In this document: positions 11,505-22,620 of the stretch, in pieces
How the letters are laid out: every line of letters starts with the position of its first letter
Numbering within the stretch: the first letter of the stretch is position 1
Assembly (NCBI GenBank): GCA_051530055.1
Contig: CM121342.1
Span: 7,626,001 to 7,690,000, forward strand
Source: Neoechinorhynchus agilis
Taxonomy: Eukaryota; Acanthocephala
DNA length: 64,000 bases
Reading direction: 5' to 3'
Position numbers and translations under genes: made by a program
Notes under the pieces: generated by a model
What the model was told of the DNA's origin: nothing
The model's input: only the letters and a program-made list of their open reading frames with translations
Databases searched by the model: none

Positions 11505-12310
11505 AAATTAAAGTTTGAAGATTGAATTATTCATGTTTTTATATGACCGAAAATTGCGAGTAGTAATTTACTAGATCTAATATTTTGGAGGCATAATCTT
11601 GTACGCATTTATCAAGGATGCTTGTAAATTTACTATTTTTTCCATCATATAAAAATTATAGAAAAATTAGAATTTTTTTATGGGTGGCTCAGCCGGTAGT
11701 TTTTTTGATATATATTTTATTGTTCCATACACGGCCGAATGGACTCACAGTCCACCGGCCTCTTGGAGATATCTGAGAATCCGGAAGGATTCTTACAAAC
11801 TGACTGCGGGTGTCCATTCAGCCGTGTATGGAAAGGATGCTTGTAAGTTTACTATTTTTTCCATCATATAAAAATTATAGAAAAATTAGAATTTTTTTAT
11901 GGGTGGCTCAGCCGGTAGTTTTTTTGATATATATTTTATTGTTCCATACACGGCCGAATGGACTCACAGTCCACCGGCCTCTTGGAGATATCTGAGAATC
12001 CAGAGGGATTCTTACAAACTCATTTACCGTACAGTCTTGGAGCATTGAGCGCAGACCAGCGCTTCCCAGGCCGAAATCGGTGGACTGCGGGTGTCCATTC
12101 AGCCGTGTATGGAATAATAAAATATCTATCAAAAAAGAAAAATTAGAATTTGAAGATTGAATTATTCATGTTTTTATGTGACCGAAAATTGCGAGTAGTA
12201 ATTTACTAGATCCAATATTTTGGAGGCATAATCTTGTACGCATTTATCAAGGATGCTTGTAAGTTAACTTTACGATGTAAGCTTACTTCAATTTTTCCAC
12301 CATATAAAAA
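11505..12310. repeat. Nested direct repeats around a MITE
   Basis: A segment at about 11508-11640 (beginning GAAGATTGAATTATTC) is repeated at about 12146-12265 with very few changes. Between them a second segment of about 200 bp (GATGCTTGTAAGTTTAC through the MITE left end) is present twice, at about 11620-11829 and 11830-12070. The arrangement suggests insertion of a MITE into a unit that was then duplicated in tandem, leaving one truncated and one complete MITE. Confidence 0.85.
11921..12140. mobile_element. MITE with about 60-bp terminal inverted repeats
   Basis: The left end TTTTTTTGATATATATTTTA followed by TTGTTCCATACACGGCCG matches the reverse complement of the right end at about 12075-12139 with few differences. 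The inverted repeats extend through ATGGAC and the CAGTCCACCG block, about 60 bp per side. No coding capacity is present, so it is a non-autonomous DNA transposon of about 220 bp. A truncated copy sharing the left end lies at about 11702-11829. Confidence 0.8.
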
Positions 12311-12469
12311 TATAGAAAAAGTAGTGTTGAATAATGTCTGTTAATTTAATCTTCTGTTTGAACAAACGTCATTTTGGTTATTATCGGTCGCTCGTCAAAT
12401 TATACAAATGATCAAATTATAGTCTGTTTCTCTCGGAACAGGAATCATTCACACCACCGCTCTGGATCG

Positions 12470-14650
12470 CTCAGCTACCGTCCTCGTGTATCGGTCGAAA
12501 GGACGGATGCAGCGTTCTCGCCCGTTGCAGAGTTAGACTAATGTTTTGTAGGAGGAATGCTCCTGCCCTCGGATAATGATTTCGACTCAGGTCCCTGTAT
12601 TTAATGTTTTTTGCATTCCTCAGCGACGATTGCTGCAAACCTGGTTCAATAATGGCGAATTTTATGGCGTTGGCTGCGAATGGCGTCCCAGAGAAGACAT
12701 TTTCCTTCTCGCCAAAGGAATGCTGTGACACCGTCAGGTCTATGGCGGCCATCGAGTCGGCAAAGATTGCTCGGCTCTAGGATGTTGGGTGCATTCACAT
12801 TGTTCATGGCACTACTAAGAATTACGTTCACTTCGACGTGTCGTGAGTACCTTCCGCCTGATTGCCGACAGACGAGATCATGGCGTCCCGATGGTTCCAC
12901 GGTCGCTCCGCAGCGGCAGCGATGGGATGCGCACATCGGTAACCCAAGTCTCAGGGGCACTGCTATCCTTACTGTCTCGTCGGAGTGTACCCACAGAAGC
13001 CATTGGGATAGCGTTGAGCCAAGCACCCGATTGTCTTGTAGAGACTGCCGCCAATCGAATTCAGTTCGCAAGGTAACGAGAGTTTGAAATTAAAGAGTAA
13101 TGAATTTGTTTGCAACCATTGACGGGTACATGCTCGCTACCGGAATCTCCATACCAGACTAAGAACCTCCACGAAATCTTCATCCAAAGTGTAATTCTCG
13201 CTATAAACGGATTTAACTGTTTTGCGGCTTGCTTCATAGGATCCCAAATAAGAGGCTGACAGAGAAATATCGGTTACTTTCCGGATACCCAAACCGCCGG
13301 ACGACACAGTCAAGGACGCTTGACGCTAAAATTTTCTCGAGAAAGGCTTTCACCGTCTCGTCTAATTTTGCCAGCTTATCCTTATGTCTAAAAAAGGTGC
13401 TGTGCGTAGCTTATAGAGCAATTTTGGAATGAAGAGGGTGTTTTTGATAAGGAACAGAGCCTCGTATGAAGATAATTCATCAACTCGTTCGCACAGCACC
13501 GAAAGTTTCGGTTGAAGATTGACAATTTTTGCTTCAACATTAGAACCAAAAATGCTACTTCCTAGAAGATTCAATCGGTCTAGAGTGATCATTTCTATCT
13601 CGTGGGCGTCGCCCCACGTTCATCACTAAAATCTCGCATTTCGCAGCATTCAATTCAATGCACATTTTCGCCGTCTCCTTCACGAGTGTCTCGAAATCGC
13701 GCAGTATAACAAAGGGGTTACCTCCGAGCGTGGCATCTTCCAGGTACCAGCCGTTAAAACTGGACTGGAGAGTGTGCGACGGGATTGACTGCGAGTGAGA
13801 AAACCAATGGGCCCAAAGGATCCCCTTGTTGAACTCCTCTTTCTGACCACAAAACGTGGCTATTGAACAACAAGGGAGTTAGAGTCCCATAAGCATTAAC
13901 GAAATAGCGAAATGCTTCTGGTGCGTGATCTCTAACTACTTCGGGCAAATCTGCTCATTGAACTGTGTTGAATGCATTTTTGAAATAAAATTTCAAGATC
14001 ACGCACGGCTTTGAGTTTTCGGTGATGATCGTGCAGAATGAATGAACAATCGCCTCTGCGCCACAAGGTGTACAGCAGCCCAACTGAGTATTATCTATTT
14101 TTTTATTTTACAAGCAGATTTCGAGTGTTGAGACCGGAGCCCGTCAAGCTCGTGAGCTGATCCATTAGCAAAAGAGGAGATTGCCATCTTCAATTCTGAT
14201 TTCGATGATAAAACATAAGGGATTGTATCGAAGGATTTCACGAAATACTGCTCACCGCCGTCACTGGGATGTTTGGAACGAAGACTTCGTAAAGTTTCTT
14301 CGTAATCTTTGGCTAGACTGTCCATTGATGATAAAAGACGAACTGCTCCTCGGACATCTTCGTCTGTGAGCTTCGAAGAAACGCGTCCAGCAAGCGACCG
14401 ATGTGAGTTTCGACGGTGGTCAGGCTCCTGGATATACTCCTTACGTAGCTCGCATGCTGTCCAAAGACATTGAGTAAAATTTTCGCTCTTTTATTTTTGT
14501 TGTTAGAGATCCTTCAGAAACATCACCAGCGGAAAACACTAGTCTAGAAAACGCAAAGATACGCATCCACGACAACTCTGACTTAGTCTCGATGCAGTCT
14601 ATCAATAGAGAGGTGAATCTCTTTGCGGTCTGATATCGCGTGCCCTTTGG
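12470..14650 (-). mobile_element. Decayed non-LTR retrotransposon, RLE-type (copy A)
   Basis: Segments read on the minus strand, in order: a pre-RT block with SFANGSAHELDGLRSQHSK (14325-14095), RT motif GVQQGDPLGPLVFSLAV (13948-13754), a thumb/connection block ending LIKNTLFIPKLLYKLRTAPF (13592-13362), then a C-terminal zinc-knuckle-like CRCG...GRHDLVC followed by RPDGVTAFLWREGKCLLWDA (13071-12646). This order, with a Cys-His motif and a PD...WD endonuclease-like block after the RT, is that of non-LTR elements with a restriction-like endonuclease (R2/R4/NeSL super-group). The family name is my inference. The frames are interrupted and part of the RT core between 14095 and 13948, including the YxDD box, is missing, so it is not autonomous. 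Confidence 0.75.
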
Positions 14651-14974
14651 GGAGGCTTAAAAGGTTCCACAAATATCTAGCCGGCAAAGTTCACGACGTT
14701 ATGGATTGTGTACGATTGAAGGAGTTCAAACTTTTCAATGAAAAATTTGAGACGCACTTTAGAAGAAGAAGGGAGTAGGGTACAACGAGAATATTATCGT
14801 TCAAAAACTCATATTCATTTAATATATTAGGCACAAACTTTCGCACCCTCACGCAATGAGGAAAAGGATACAAACAATCCAGTCCATTTTAGTTAAGAAT
14901 TCATGTGAGCGTGTGGTGTGAATGGCGGCGAAGGGTGCTTGTGCAGCAAAATTCCGCTCTCTCTCGCTCGCTAA

Positions 14975-16432
14975 TCATTGAAAATGTTTAATTTTTGGCT
15001 TACGTCTCCTATCAGGAGGAGCCAAGCAACGTCTCGAATGACCATTCCAATGACTTTCGACAATAAGTTTGAATAAATGATAGCTTGGTCCCAGTTTCAG
15101 CATTGCGTTTATACCGAGTGACCGTGCATATTCCTGGACTCTTTTGTCGCCATATAGGAAAAGGTTTAATGCGAATTTAAGTACGTGAGCGGTTTCGCCC
15201 TTGGCTCCATCTTCCCGTGATCGACTTAAAAGTTTCTCTAATTGCGCCCGAGCTTTCTGCTGATCATCTCGAACAGTTTTCGCATTTACATTCGGGCTTC
15301 GTCTTTCACAGTAGTTGTCCAACATTGTGAGTAGTCCTTTGTTTGTGACATCATCATCATAAGCCAGAGGATCACATTCGTCCGATACAGCCAAAGAAAG
15401 ATCATTGATGAGAACGCAGAAAGGTTTCATTGGCGCTTTTTGCTGAGAATCGCCCAAGTCATAATCGCGACCGCTGGAGTGCATGTCCTTTTCGGTGGAA
15501 TTTGCGACAGCACAGGCGAATTCTCTGTTGTTGTTGACCTTAACGAATAGTTTCGATTGTTTTTTGACCGAGGCGAAGTTTCTAAGTGCTGAAAAGACGT
15601 TTAAACCGAGCACTTTAAATTTACAAGATCTGGATTCGTCATTTATAGCGACGAAACTGGGCATTTGGGAAGGTGCATGGCGATAGTATCCGAGATGAAT
15701 ACCCGTGTTAGGAACTCTGGCGATTGTGGTGAATTGTGGAACGTCGTAAAAGTGTCGGCAATGAAGGATCCAGTCCTGTATTTCCATACAAGCGTAATCA
15801 TAAGGACCACAAAGGGCGACTCCGATGCTTTTAAAAAGTGCCAGTTTAGGATTACTGGGGCATTGTTTGGCGCAATAGAAGTAAAGTTGGAAAAAGTCAT
15901 CGGGTAGAGCGAACGGATACGATTGGTCGATGCGGTTTCGTAGATTTTCCGTCAATGACCACGCATAAACGTCTCGGTTGTTCAATGAACAGCACGACGA
16001 CGGAGAAGCCGAAGAAGAGTCCATCACGTAAGTGTTTGAGCGATTAAGTGGCGATAGAGGAGTCTGAATCGGTGTGGTGGACAATGCAGTTCCACCGGGT
16101 GACATTGACGTTGTGCGTTGAGACGACGAATGGAGATGATGAGTATCGGGGGGAGCAACAGACGAGCTCTTTGATATAACAGCACGTCTTGTCCGTTTAC
16201 TTGGCCGTTGCGCTGAAGCAGTGCTCAGAAGAACGGATTTTCGCTTAGGCCGAGTGCTCAGAGTTGGCGATCCGCCGCCGGTGGATAAAGCCTCGTCCGT
16301 CGTCTTCTGATCCGTACTCGTTGTCTTTGAACACTTGAGATCGTCTTCAATCAAAGTCTTCTTGGATCCTCCCGATTCTGGACACTTATCGCCGCTCAAT
16401 CCTTTACTTTGCATCTTAAATGTAGGACGCAA
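14975..16432 (-). CDS. HPF1: Histone PARylation factor 1 (HPF1) homologue
   Basis: HPF1 binds PARP1/2 and completes their active site so that serines on histones are ADP-ribosylated at DNA breaks. The single exon codes for 485 aa. Residues 1-160 are low-complexity Ser/Thr/Lys with a basic, nuclear-signal-like KRTRRAV. The conserved domain follows: PFALPDDFFQLYFYCAK, LFKSIGVALCGPYDYA, HCRHFYDVPQFTTIAR, HLGYYRHAPSQMPSFVAIND, then a C-terminal helical part with LNLFLYG. Human HPF1 is 346 aa, so the N-terminus is greatly extended. Around the human catalytic Asp283-Glu284 site this protein reads SREDGAKGETAHVLKF, so the acidic pair is present only as ED or is displaced by a short insertion. No intron is seen. 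It is divergent but recognisable over the whole domain. Confidence 0.85.
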   Translation of the reverse strand: MRPTFKMQSKGLSGDKCPESGGSKKTLIEDDLKCSKTTSTDQKTTDEALSTGGGSPTLSTRPKRKSVLLSTASAQRPSKRTRRAVISKSSSVAPPDTHHLHSSSQRTTSMSPGGTALSTTPIQTPLSPLNRSNTYVMDSSSASPSSCCSLNNRDVYAWSLTENLRNRIDQSYPFALPDDFFQLYFYCAKQCPSNPKLALFKSIGVALCGPYDYACMEIQDWILHCRHFYDVPQFTTIARVPNTGIHLGYYRHAPSQMPSFVAINDESRSCKFKVLGLNVFSALRNFASVKKQSKLFVKVNNNREFACAVANSTEKDMHSSGRDYDLGDSQQKAPMKPFCVLINDLSLAVSDECDPLAYDDDVTNKGLLTMLDNYCERRSPNVNAKTVRDDQQKARAQLEKLLSRSREDGAKGETAHVLKFALNLFLYGDKRVQEYARSLGINAMLKLGPSYHLFKLIVESHWNGHSRRCLAPPDRRRKPKIKHFQ

Positions 16433-18123
16433 ATTAAAAAACTCTTTTTAAATATAAACTTCTTCCGTAAAAAAACCAAACTACAAACGAAATTAGGGCT
16501 CAATTCGACACGCCGCAACGATTCCTCGTAAACGTTTTAGAACAAAAATACTCCTTTTAATAATAAAACAAGTCACTTGAAAAAAACCCAAATTAAATGA
16601 TGTTAGTCGTACATTGCTTGAAAAAACCCGTCTAGGAACGCTATTGGTCAATTTCTTTAAATGAAAATGCCCCCTGCCGTCGAACGAGGCTCTAAAACGA
16701 TCGCAAGCGTACCCACGAGCGGTAGAGAAAGCCTCGCAAACACAAAAAGGAGAATCTTCTCGTTGAATTGTCGCTAAGGAACGATATGATAATAACCACG
16801 GAAGAATGCTAGTCCAATTTACGTCATAATTTCGTCACAAATGTACGAATTGCTTGGTAGTGCGCGGGAAAGAGGCGGAAATTCGAACTTTATACGTTGC
16901 TCCATAATTAAAGCATTCCGCACAAGAGAAATTCGAATTTTATTACTGATTTTTTTGGTGCATTTTTCAATAAGAACGCCAGAGACATATAATTTTTTGA
17001 TTTCGAAAAAAATGAATCTCTTAACACTTACCATAGAACCGTTTTATTGGTAATCCGATCACAAAAAAATTAATCGTGTTTATGCTGTACATTGTTAATG
17101 GACACGCTTTCTTTCGTCGTAATTATTTTTTAATTATACCAGCCAATCAGAAGAGGCCTTAGATGATATTGATGCCAAGAAATTATTTGCTGAATGTTTG
17201 AGGGTTTTAGTCGGAATTTCGATCGGGAAAATATGCTTTTGTGGTTTTTCCAATTGCTGAAGCATTACTAGGGTTCAACTTTTGTTGTTGCTAAAATGTT
17301 GATTTTTTTAAAATAAACAAAATAATAACAATCCATATTTTAAGTTTTACTGCCAAGCCGGTATTGTTATCATCATTAAATTTTAGTCTATTCCTTTCTT
17401 GTCCGGCTTATTTTTTAGGCATAATCCATATTGGCGATTTGCCAGCATAAAAAAACCGTGAAACGCAAAGGAGTAGTCGATATTTTTATTTGATCGAAAT
17501 TCAAACGCAATTCCAAATTCTATCGATGTCTTTGCCGTTCCAATTACATGAAAATAGTTGACATTTAAACATGAACTTTAGATGCACATTTTTAGAGAAT
17601 ATTTTGACGGGTTACAATCCATTTTAAGAGATTAGAATGCGATAAATGTCACATTGACGGTAAATCAACATCCATCTTCCTTTGAGGTCACCGTAAGGAC
17701 TTAGTGCTATCATTCCCAATTATGCATTGTTTATCAAAAAGCTCAAAATAATTTTTCGTTAAAAACCCTTATTATCTATTGAGCGAATTGCATAGCTTCT
17801 AAGGTTCTTGAAATCCTATTTCAGTGAAGCCAAAAACGTCGAATTTCTTTATTTCCTGACTTTCAAGCGGGTCATTAAACCCCATTATTAGCCAAACCGT
17901 ATTGATCTTTCGAGATATAAAAAATGCAAGTTCAATTTTAAGGTCAACACAAAAATTCATCAGGTTGTTTTGTTGAGAATCTGATTTGTCCATTGAGCGA
18001 ATTACGTAACCTCTAAGGTTCTTGAACTCCTATTTCAAAATAATTCCTCAAAACTTGACAAAGACCGCTTTTAATTATTTGACACCAAGTGTGACTTGTT
18101 TCCTCTAGATTTTTGGAATAGAA
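16433..18123. other. Intergenic region between HPF1 and the bHLH gene
   Basis: This is the divergent upstream region of HPF1 (-) and of the bHLH gene (+). It is AT-rich; two short overlapping open frames on opposite strands at 16819-17053 look like chance. The only clear structure is a pair of direct repeats at 17777-17824 and 17994-18039. Confidence 0.5.
17777..18039. repeat. Paired 46-48 bp direct repeats upstream of bHLH gene
   Basis: ATTGAGCGAATTGCATAGCT at 17777 and ATTGAGCGAATTACGTAACC at about 17994 each continue with CTAAGGTTCTTGAA and CCTATTTCA. The two copies are 217 bp apart, about 85% identical, and end about 85-300 bp before the bHLH ATG, so they could be promoter elements or remnants of a small repeat. 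Confidence 0.7.
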
Positions 18124-18553
18124 ATGGAAAGCACTAAAAATCCGTCTCTTGAACAAGAGACCCGCCTGGCGAATGCAACGGAGACTCCAATTTTCGAATT
18201 CATTACAAAAGCTGAGATAGATAAACTTAAGAAGCCAAAGGTACAACGTTGTAAAGCACAGCGGTGGGAAACACACCGCAGGCGAAATATTGCAATGCAC
18301 AGCCAAGGTATTTGCTTTAGTGTCTTAAAATTTCTTCAGAATTAAATGCCATTATTTAGTGGAAATGAGGAGGCGAAATAGGATATCTACTGGGATTGCT
18401 GCGCTTAGACTAGAGCTTCCGGACGATCAACAGGTTTCACATCGAAGAATGACTAAAACTGAGATCGTTGATAAAAGTTTGGATTATATAAAAACCTTGA
18501 ATGAGGAGAATAGTCGATTGGTTGAGGAAGCGCTGTATAGGTTTCATCAATAA
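18124..18553 (+). CDS. Small bHLH transcription factor
   Basis: Two exons, 18124-18307 and 18360-18553, join in phase across a 52-bp GT-AG intron to give 125 aa. Residues about 45-115 form a basic helix-loop-helix: basic region THRRRNIAMHSQVEMRRRNR, helix 1 ISTGIAALRLELP, a loop, helix 2 KTEIVDKSLDYIKTLNEEN. His, Glu and Arg occupy basic positions 5, 9 and 13 (H-S-Q-V-E-M-R-R-R), the group B signature for CACGTG E-boxes. The intron splits the basic region inside this motif. No leucine zipper or other domain is present, so the family (USF, MITF, Max-like or lineage-specific) is not resolved. The start is the first ATG in frame after an upstream stop. Confidence 0.75.
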
Positions 18554-18589
18554 AAGTGCTCACATATCGAACAGAATACAGTATTGGGC

Positions 18590-18745
18590 CATGCTTGCTC
18601 AGAGCAGCAACGTTTTTTGTATTTCTTCTTTTAGAGTATCAATTTGCAATTTAAATTGTTCTTCTTGAAATATCATCTGCTGTCTTAGCATTTCATTCTC
18701 ACGTTTGAGATTTGGATTTGACCGACTGGCCATTGTCGTTTACTC
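18590..18745 (-). pseudogene. Inverted copy of exon 4 of the coiled-coil gene
   Basis: Read on the minus strand this matches 26685-26810 almost base for base, including the coding block for SRSNPNLKRENEMLRQQ and QEEQFKLQIDTLKEEIQK. It is in the opposite orientation to the parent gene 8 kb away and lacks the neighbouring exons. It is therefore a duplicated gene fragment, not a separate gene. Confidence 0.85.
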
Positions 18746-18941
18746 TAAGCATCGTCATCTACTCTAAGCTTCGTCGCTTACTCTTAAATTGCAAAAATAG
18801 TCAATGAGCAGTAAACGAGAATCGGCCAAGTATTCCACTCTTATTGATGTTGCACTAAAAAGTGCTTCGAACGAGTTACTGAAACTCTAAAGGACTTATT
18901 AAGTGAAGCGGTGAGCAAAGTTAAGTCTTAAAAGTGAATAG

Positions 18942-19670
18942 TTGGTCGAAGTCAAAAAGTACAAAGGGAAAAACGCTAACGGTTCAAAGGGGCAGACAAA
19001 GGTTTCAAAGGTGAATTCTAAGAAGCAGAATAAAGGTTTACAGAAATCGGATAGCAAAGTGGCCGCACAGGAGAATACGGTTTTAGTAAAGACTGCGAAT
19101 ATTTCGACAATTACCAAGTCCCTAGTAATTGTCGAATATTTCGACAATTATTAGGGACTTGGTACCACCCTCAGGAGGATATTCAGCCTTGAGTACTTTA
19201 TGATTCCAATATTACTGTTGAGGAGTATGATATTGTGACTGAGAACCATAGGGAAAACGATCCAGCTGAAGTAACTACTAAGAAAGCTACGGTCGAACAA
19301 AAGGTCGAAGAAATGTCTGAACGAGTAGAAACAAAAGCAAAAGGAGGAACTTCATCAAAGTCGATTTATTTCGGTAATGATACACCTTCTCCACCCTCAT
19401 GCACTCCTCCCTCGAGGATATAAATCGCACCATATTTATTTCTGGTATGCCAGAAGTCCCTTCGCCGATGCACACCACCGCCACCAAATCTTTTCCTTTT
19501 CCCCGACATTCACTCTACTATTCCTCCCCATCAACAGTTATGCACATTACCTCCGAAAATCCCTTTAACCCGAGACCACGTCTCCTCAAAGTAACTTTTA
19601 TTTCACAACTCGTAGCCTCCCTCTTTCTTAACAGGAGACAGACTCTTTACTTCTTAATTTTCTGTTAGTA
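18942..19670 (+). other. Possible coding remnant, Lys-rich then Pro/Ser-rich
   Basis: A frame at 18942-19154 is Lys-rich (KGKNANGSKGQTKVSKVNSK). Another at 19235-19423 reads VTTKKATVEQKVEEMSERVE then TPSPPSCTPPSR. An overlapping frame at 19399-19668 reads ISGMPEVPSPMHTT and ends RPRLLKV. Composition is protein-like but no family is recognised and no consistent splice model was found. It interrupts the inverted copy of the coiled-coil gene fragment. Confidence 0.2.
19112..19164. repeat. 24-bp near-perfect palindrome
   Basis: TACCAAGTCCCTAGTAATTG at 19112 is mirrored by TATTAGGGACTTGGTA ending at 19164. The arms are 24 nt with one mismatch around a 5-nt centre, and the same CGACAATT motif also occurs just before the left arm. 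It looks like a foldback footprint or the end-to-end junction of a small element. Confidence 0.85.
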
Positions 19671-19859
19671 TTTATCCACATAAAATCGCAAGAGATCCCT
19701 GATGAGCGCATGCAATGAAATGATTAAGTTTCGTTAACAAAAATGAATATATTTTACAATTATTCATACTTCGTATTGATTTCAACGGCGATTCTAATCA
19801 TCCCTCAAAATTCTGGTCTCCGGTTTCAATCAAATCTGAAATAAGACTCGCACATTACA

Positions 19860-20075
19860 GTTTCCATCAGTTCATACGACCCTTGACGAATTTTAAATAA
19901 ACTGTTTAATCAAAGTGAATGAGCATTATCTCTAAAATAGATTCAAAGACGCATTAGCCGGAAATCTTCTCCCAAAGCTTCCTCACGAAGTTAAAGTATT
20001 GCCTCTTCTTAATGCTCAAGTTTCATTTCTTCAAAAATTAAAAAATATCAACTCAATAAAATAAGTTCGCATCAT
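19860..20075 (-). repeat. Inverted copy of intron sequence from the coiled-coil gene
   Basis: The minus strand here matches 26320-26525, which lies in intron 2 of the gene at 25831-29191. Identity is very high (for example CGTGAGGAAGCTTTGGGAGA and GAAATGAAACTTGAGCATTA). Together with 18590-18745 it represents one duplicated, inverted piece that was later split by about 1.1 kb of other DNA. Confidence 0.85.
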
Positions 20076-20339
20076 AAAATTATGCAGACCCGCGAAATAA
20101 TTATTGCAAACAATTAACTTACAAGCAATCGGCATGTTAACGATTCCACTGCCGTCCCCTCGCTCCACTCGGGACTTAGCCATCCCAGCAAACCACGATT
20201 CGCCGCATGTCGCACCGTCCACGCTCGACGCTGCGGACACAGGCGCCCTCAACGCACCACTTGTTAATCACGCGGATCACGAGAGGACCGACGCTGCAAA
20301 TTCACAAAATCAACTTTGATCCGAAGAACCCGTAGATAA

Positions 20340-22620
20340 GAAGCAACAAACAGAAATTCCAGGTACTCTGGGAGGTGAGGCCAATGCTGCCCGATATCCG
20401 AATGTCTCGACACTTACGAAAGAGGGAGAATTTTGGACTCACGGCCCAAGGGATTCCCGATATGTTGGTTCCGGCCTTTTGCTAGCAAACTCTGCTCCTC
20501 AGCTCAATGAACCTCTTCAGAGCATCCAAAACATCGTCCATTGCACCCCTTCGTTGCTGCAGATCGTGCGCTGCCCAGAAACATCCTGAAGCCGATCTCG
20601 AAGGGCGCTCGATTTCAGGTAGCGAAGAGGTATTCAGCTGAGCGACTGTCTCGAAACAAATACCGAAATATCTTGGACACGTCTTTTCGCATTCCCATCT
20701 GACGAGTCCCTTGTTACCCACATCAAAAACCGGGTGTCCTCCTTCGACAATTCGTTTGGAGAGGTTCTACGCAAAGCTCGCGTTTTTAGGGGAGATTTCT
20801 CAAAGCCACCGAATCCGAGCCGAGTTTCAACCCGTTCAATGATCCAGAGAGTGCCTTCTAAATTCGCCGATGGTGAGGCGCAGTTCGCATTCTATCATCC
20901 ACCAACGAATTCGCAAGAGATGATACGAAAACTCACGAACTTCTCAGATTCGGAGATGATCCCTCGTGCACCCCGTTGAAGTTTTCGGTTGATGTTGCTA
21001 AAAAAGCCGTTTCTTCGTTCGCAAATGGGTCAGCCAATGGGCTAGGCGGGCTTCGGACTCAGCACCTAAAGGACATGATGTCCTTCTCCGTAGGTGATCC
21101 ATCCCATGTTCTCCTGAAAGCCTTGACTCGGTTAGTCGGCGTTTTCTCTCGAGACAACCTGTTCTCTAAAGCGATCGAATTCTTTTTTGGCGCTTCCCTC
21201 TGCGCTTTAGAAAAGAAGGACGGTGGAATTCGTCCCATCGGGATTGGTTCTACATTGAGACGACCAGCAGGGAAAGTGATTTCTAGGCGAGTCTCAGAAG
21301 GTGTCGCCTAAATTCTTCGTCCAGTTCAACTAGGTTGCTGCATAAATCGCGACTTTGAAAATGTTCCCCCCCAGGATAGAAATGATCGACTTTGACCGGC
21401 TTAAGCTTTTCGGCAGTTGGGTCTTTGATGGGAATGTAGAAAACGAAATTAACAGCCTTCTAGCGAAATTATCGATGCTTTGCGATAGGGTCTGTGAGCT
21501 TGGATCACACGAGGTTCTGTTCTTGATAAAGAATACCCTCTTTATCCCCAAGTTCCTTTACGCTCTACGCACTGCGCCGTTTTTCAATCACAAGGTTCAG
21601 CATGGCAAGCGAGATGACGGATTGAAGGACTATCTCGAGCAAGTTTTAAATGTCCAGCTGCCAGAAGAGGCATGGCGACGAGCATCCTTGCCTGTATCTT
21701 CTGGAGGGTTGGGCATCCGGAAAACAGCAGACATATCCCTGCCCGCATTTCTAGGCTCCTGTGAGGGAAGCGCAGTTCAGCGCATTTTGAAATCTACTTA
21801 TCGTCTTGATAGGCATTTTGAAGAGGGAATCAGTGAGTGGTGTACACTGACCAATTCCGATCAAATACAGCGACGACGTTGTCCGTGCCAGGTTGTTGGC
21901 AGTCTCCACTAGAGAATCAGGTGCTTGGTTGAACGCAGTCCCGTTTGCATCTGTTGGTATTTTCCCCTTCGACGAGGCAGTACTGCTCGGAGTTTCAATG
22001 AGATTAGGACTACCGATGTGTCGACCCCACCGTTGCCGCTGCGGTGCAAATGTGGATTCGTCGGGACGTCACGGTCTCATCTGTTGAAAATCAGCCGGCA
22101 GATTAGCAAGACATTCCGAAATTAACATTGTGCTGAGCCGGGCACTTGTTATGCGGTAAATACCCCCAATATTTTGGAACCTGTTAACCTCTGTAGGGAC
22201 GAAAGGCGTAGACCTGACGGGGTGACCGCATTTCCGTGGCGGGAGGGTAACTGCCTCCTCTAGGACGCCACTGTGTCGATACACTCGCGGCCAGCAATCT
22301 CAAGTTCTCGGTGGTTCAAGCTGGAGATGTAGCGAGCGCTGCCGAAAGCGGAAAACGACGAAATACCTCGATTTAACCTGGGCCCACTTGTTTGTGCCTT
22401 TTGGGGTTGAGACCTACGGATCTCTTGGTAGCGAGGCTCTTCAACTCCTGAAGGATCTGAAGCGACACCTTCAGGTTGCAACCGGTGATGTAAGGTCAAT
22501 ACCTGCTTCAAAATATCAGCATCGCCGTGTTGAGAGGCAACACTGCAAGCATTCGGGCGACAATTGAGGACGAGGACGGCTAGGCTTTTTTGCCGGATAA
22601 AGTTTTCCTCCAAGATTTTG
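20340..22620 (+). mobile_element. Decayed non-LTR retrotransposon, RLE-type (copy B)
   Basis: This is the same family as the element at 12470-14650, on the opposite strand. Blocks in order: 20734-20979 (N-terminal, KFADGEAQFAF), 20976-21311 with SFANGSANGLGGLRTQHLK, then FFFGASLCALEKKDGGIRPI and GSTLRR, 21355-21890 with KNTLFIPKFLYALRTAPFF and SLPVSSGGLGIRKT, and 21893-22090 with the Cys-His motif CRCG...GRHGLIC. A decayed endonuclease-like part follows to about 22620. Everything between the QLG motif near 21325 and the thumb block is missing, which removes the catalytic GDPLGP and YxDD boxes. It is dead on its own. Confidence 0.75.
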
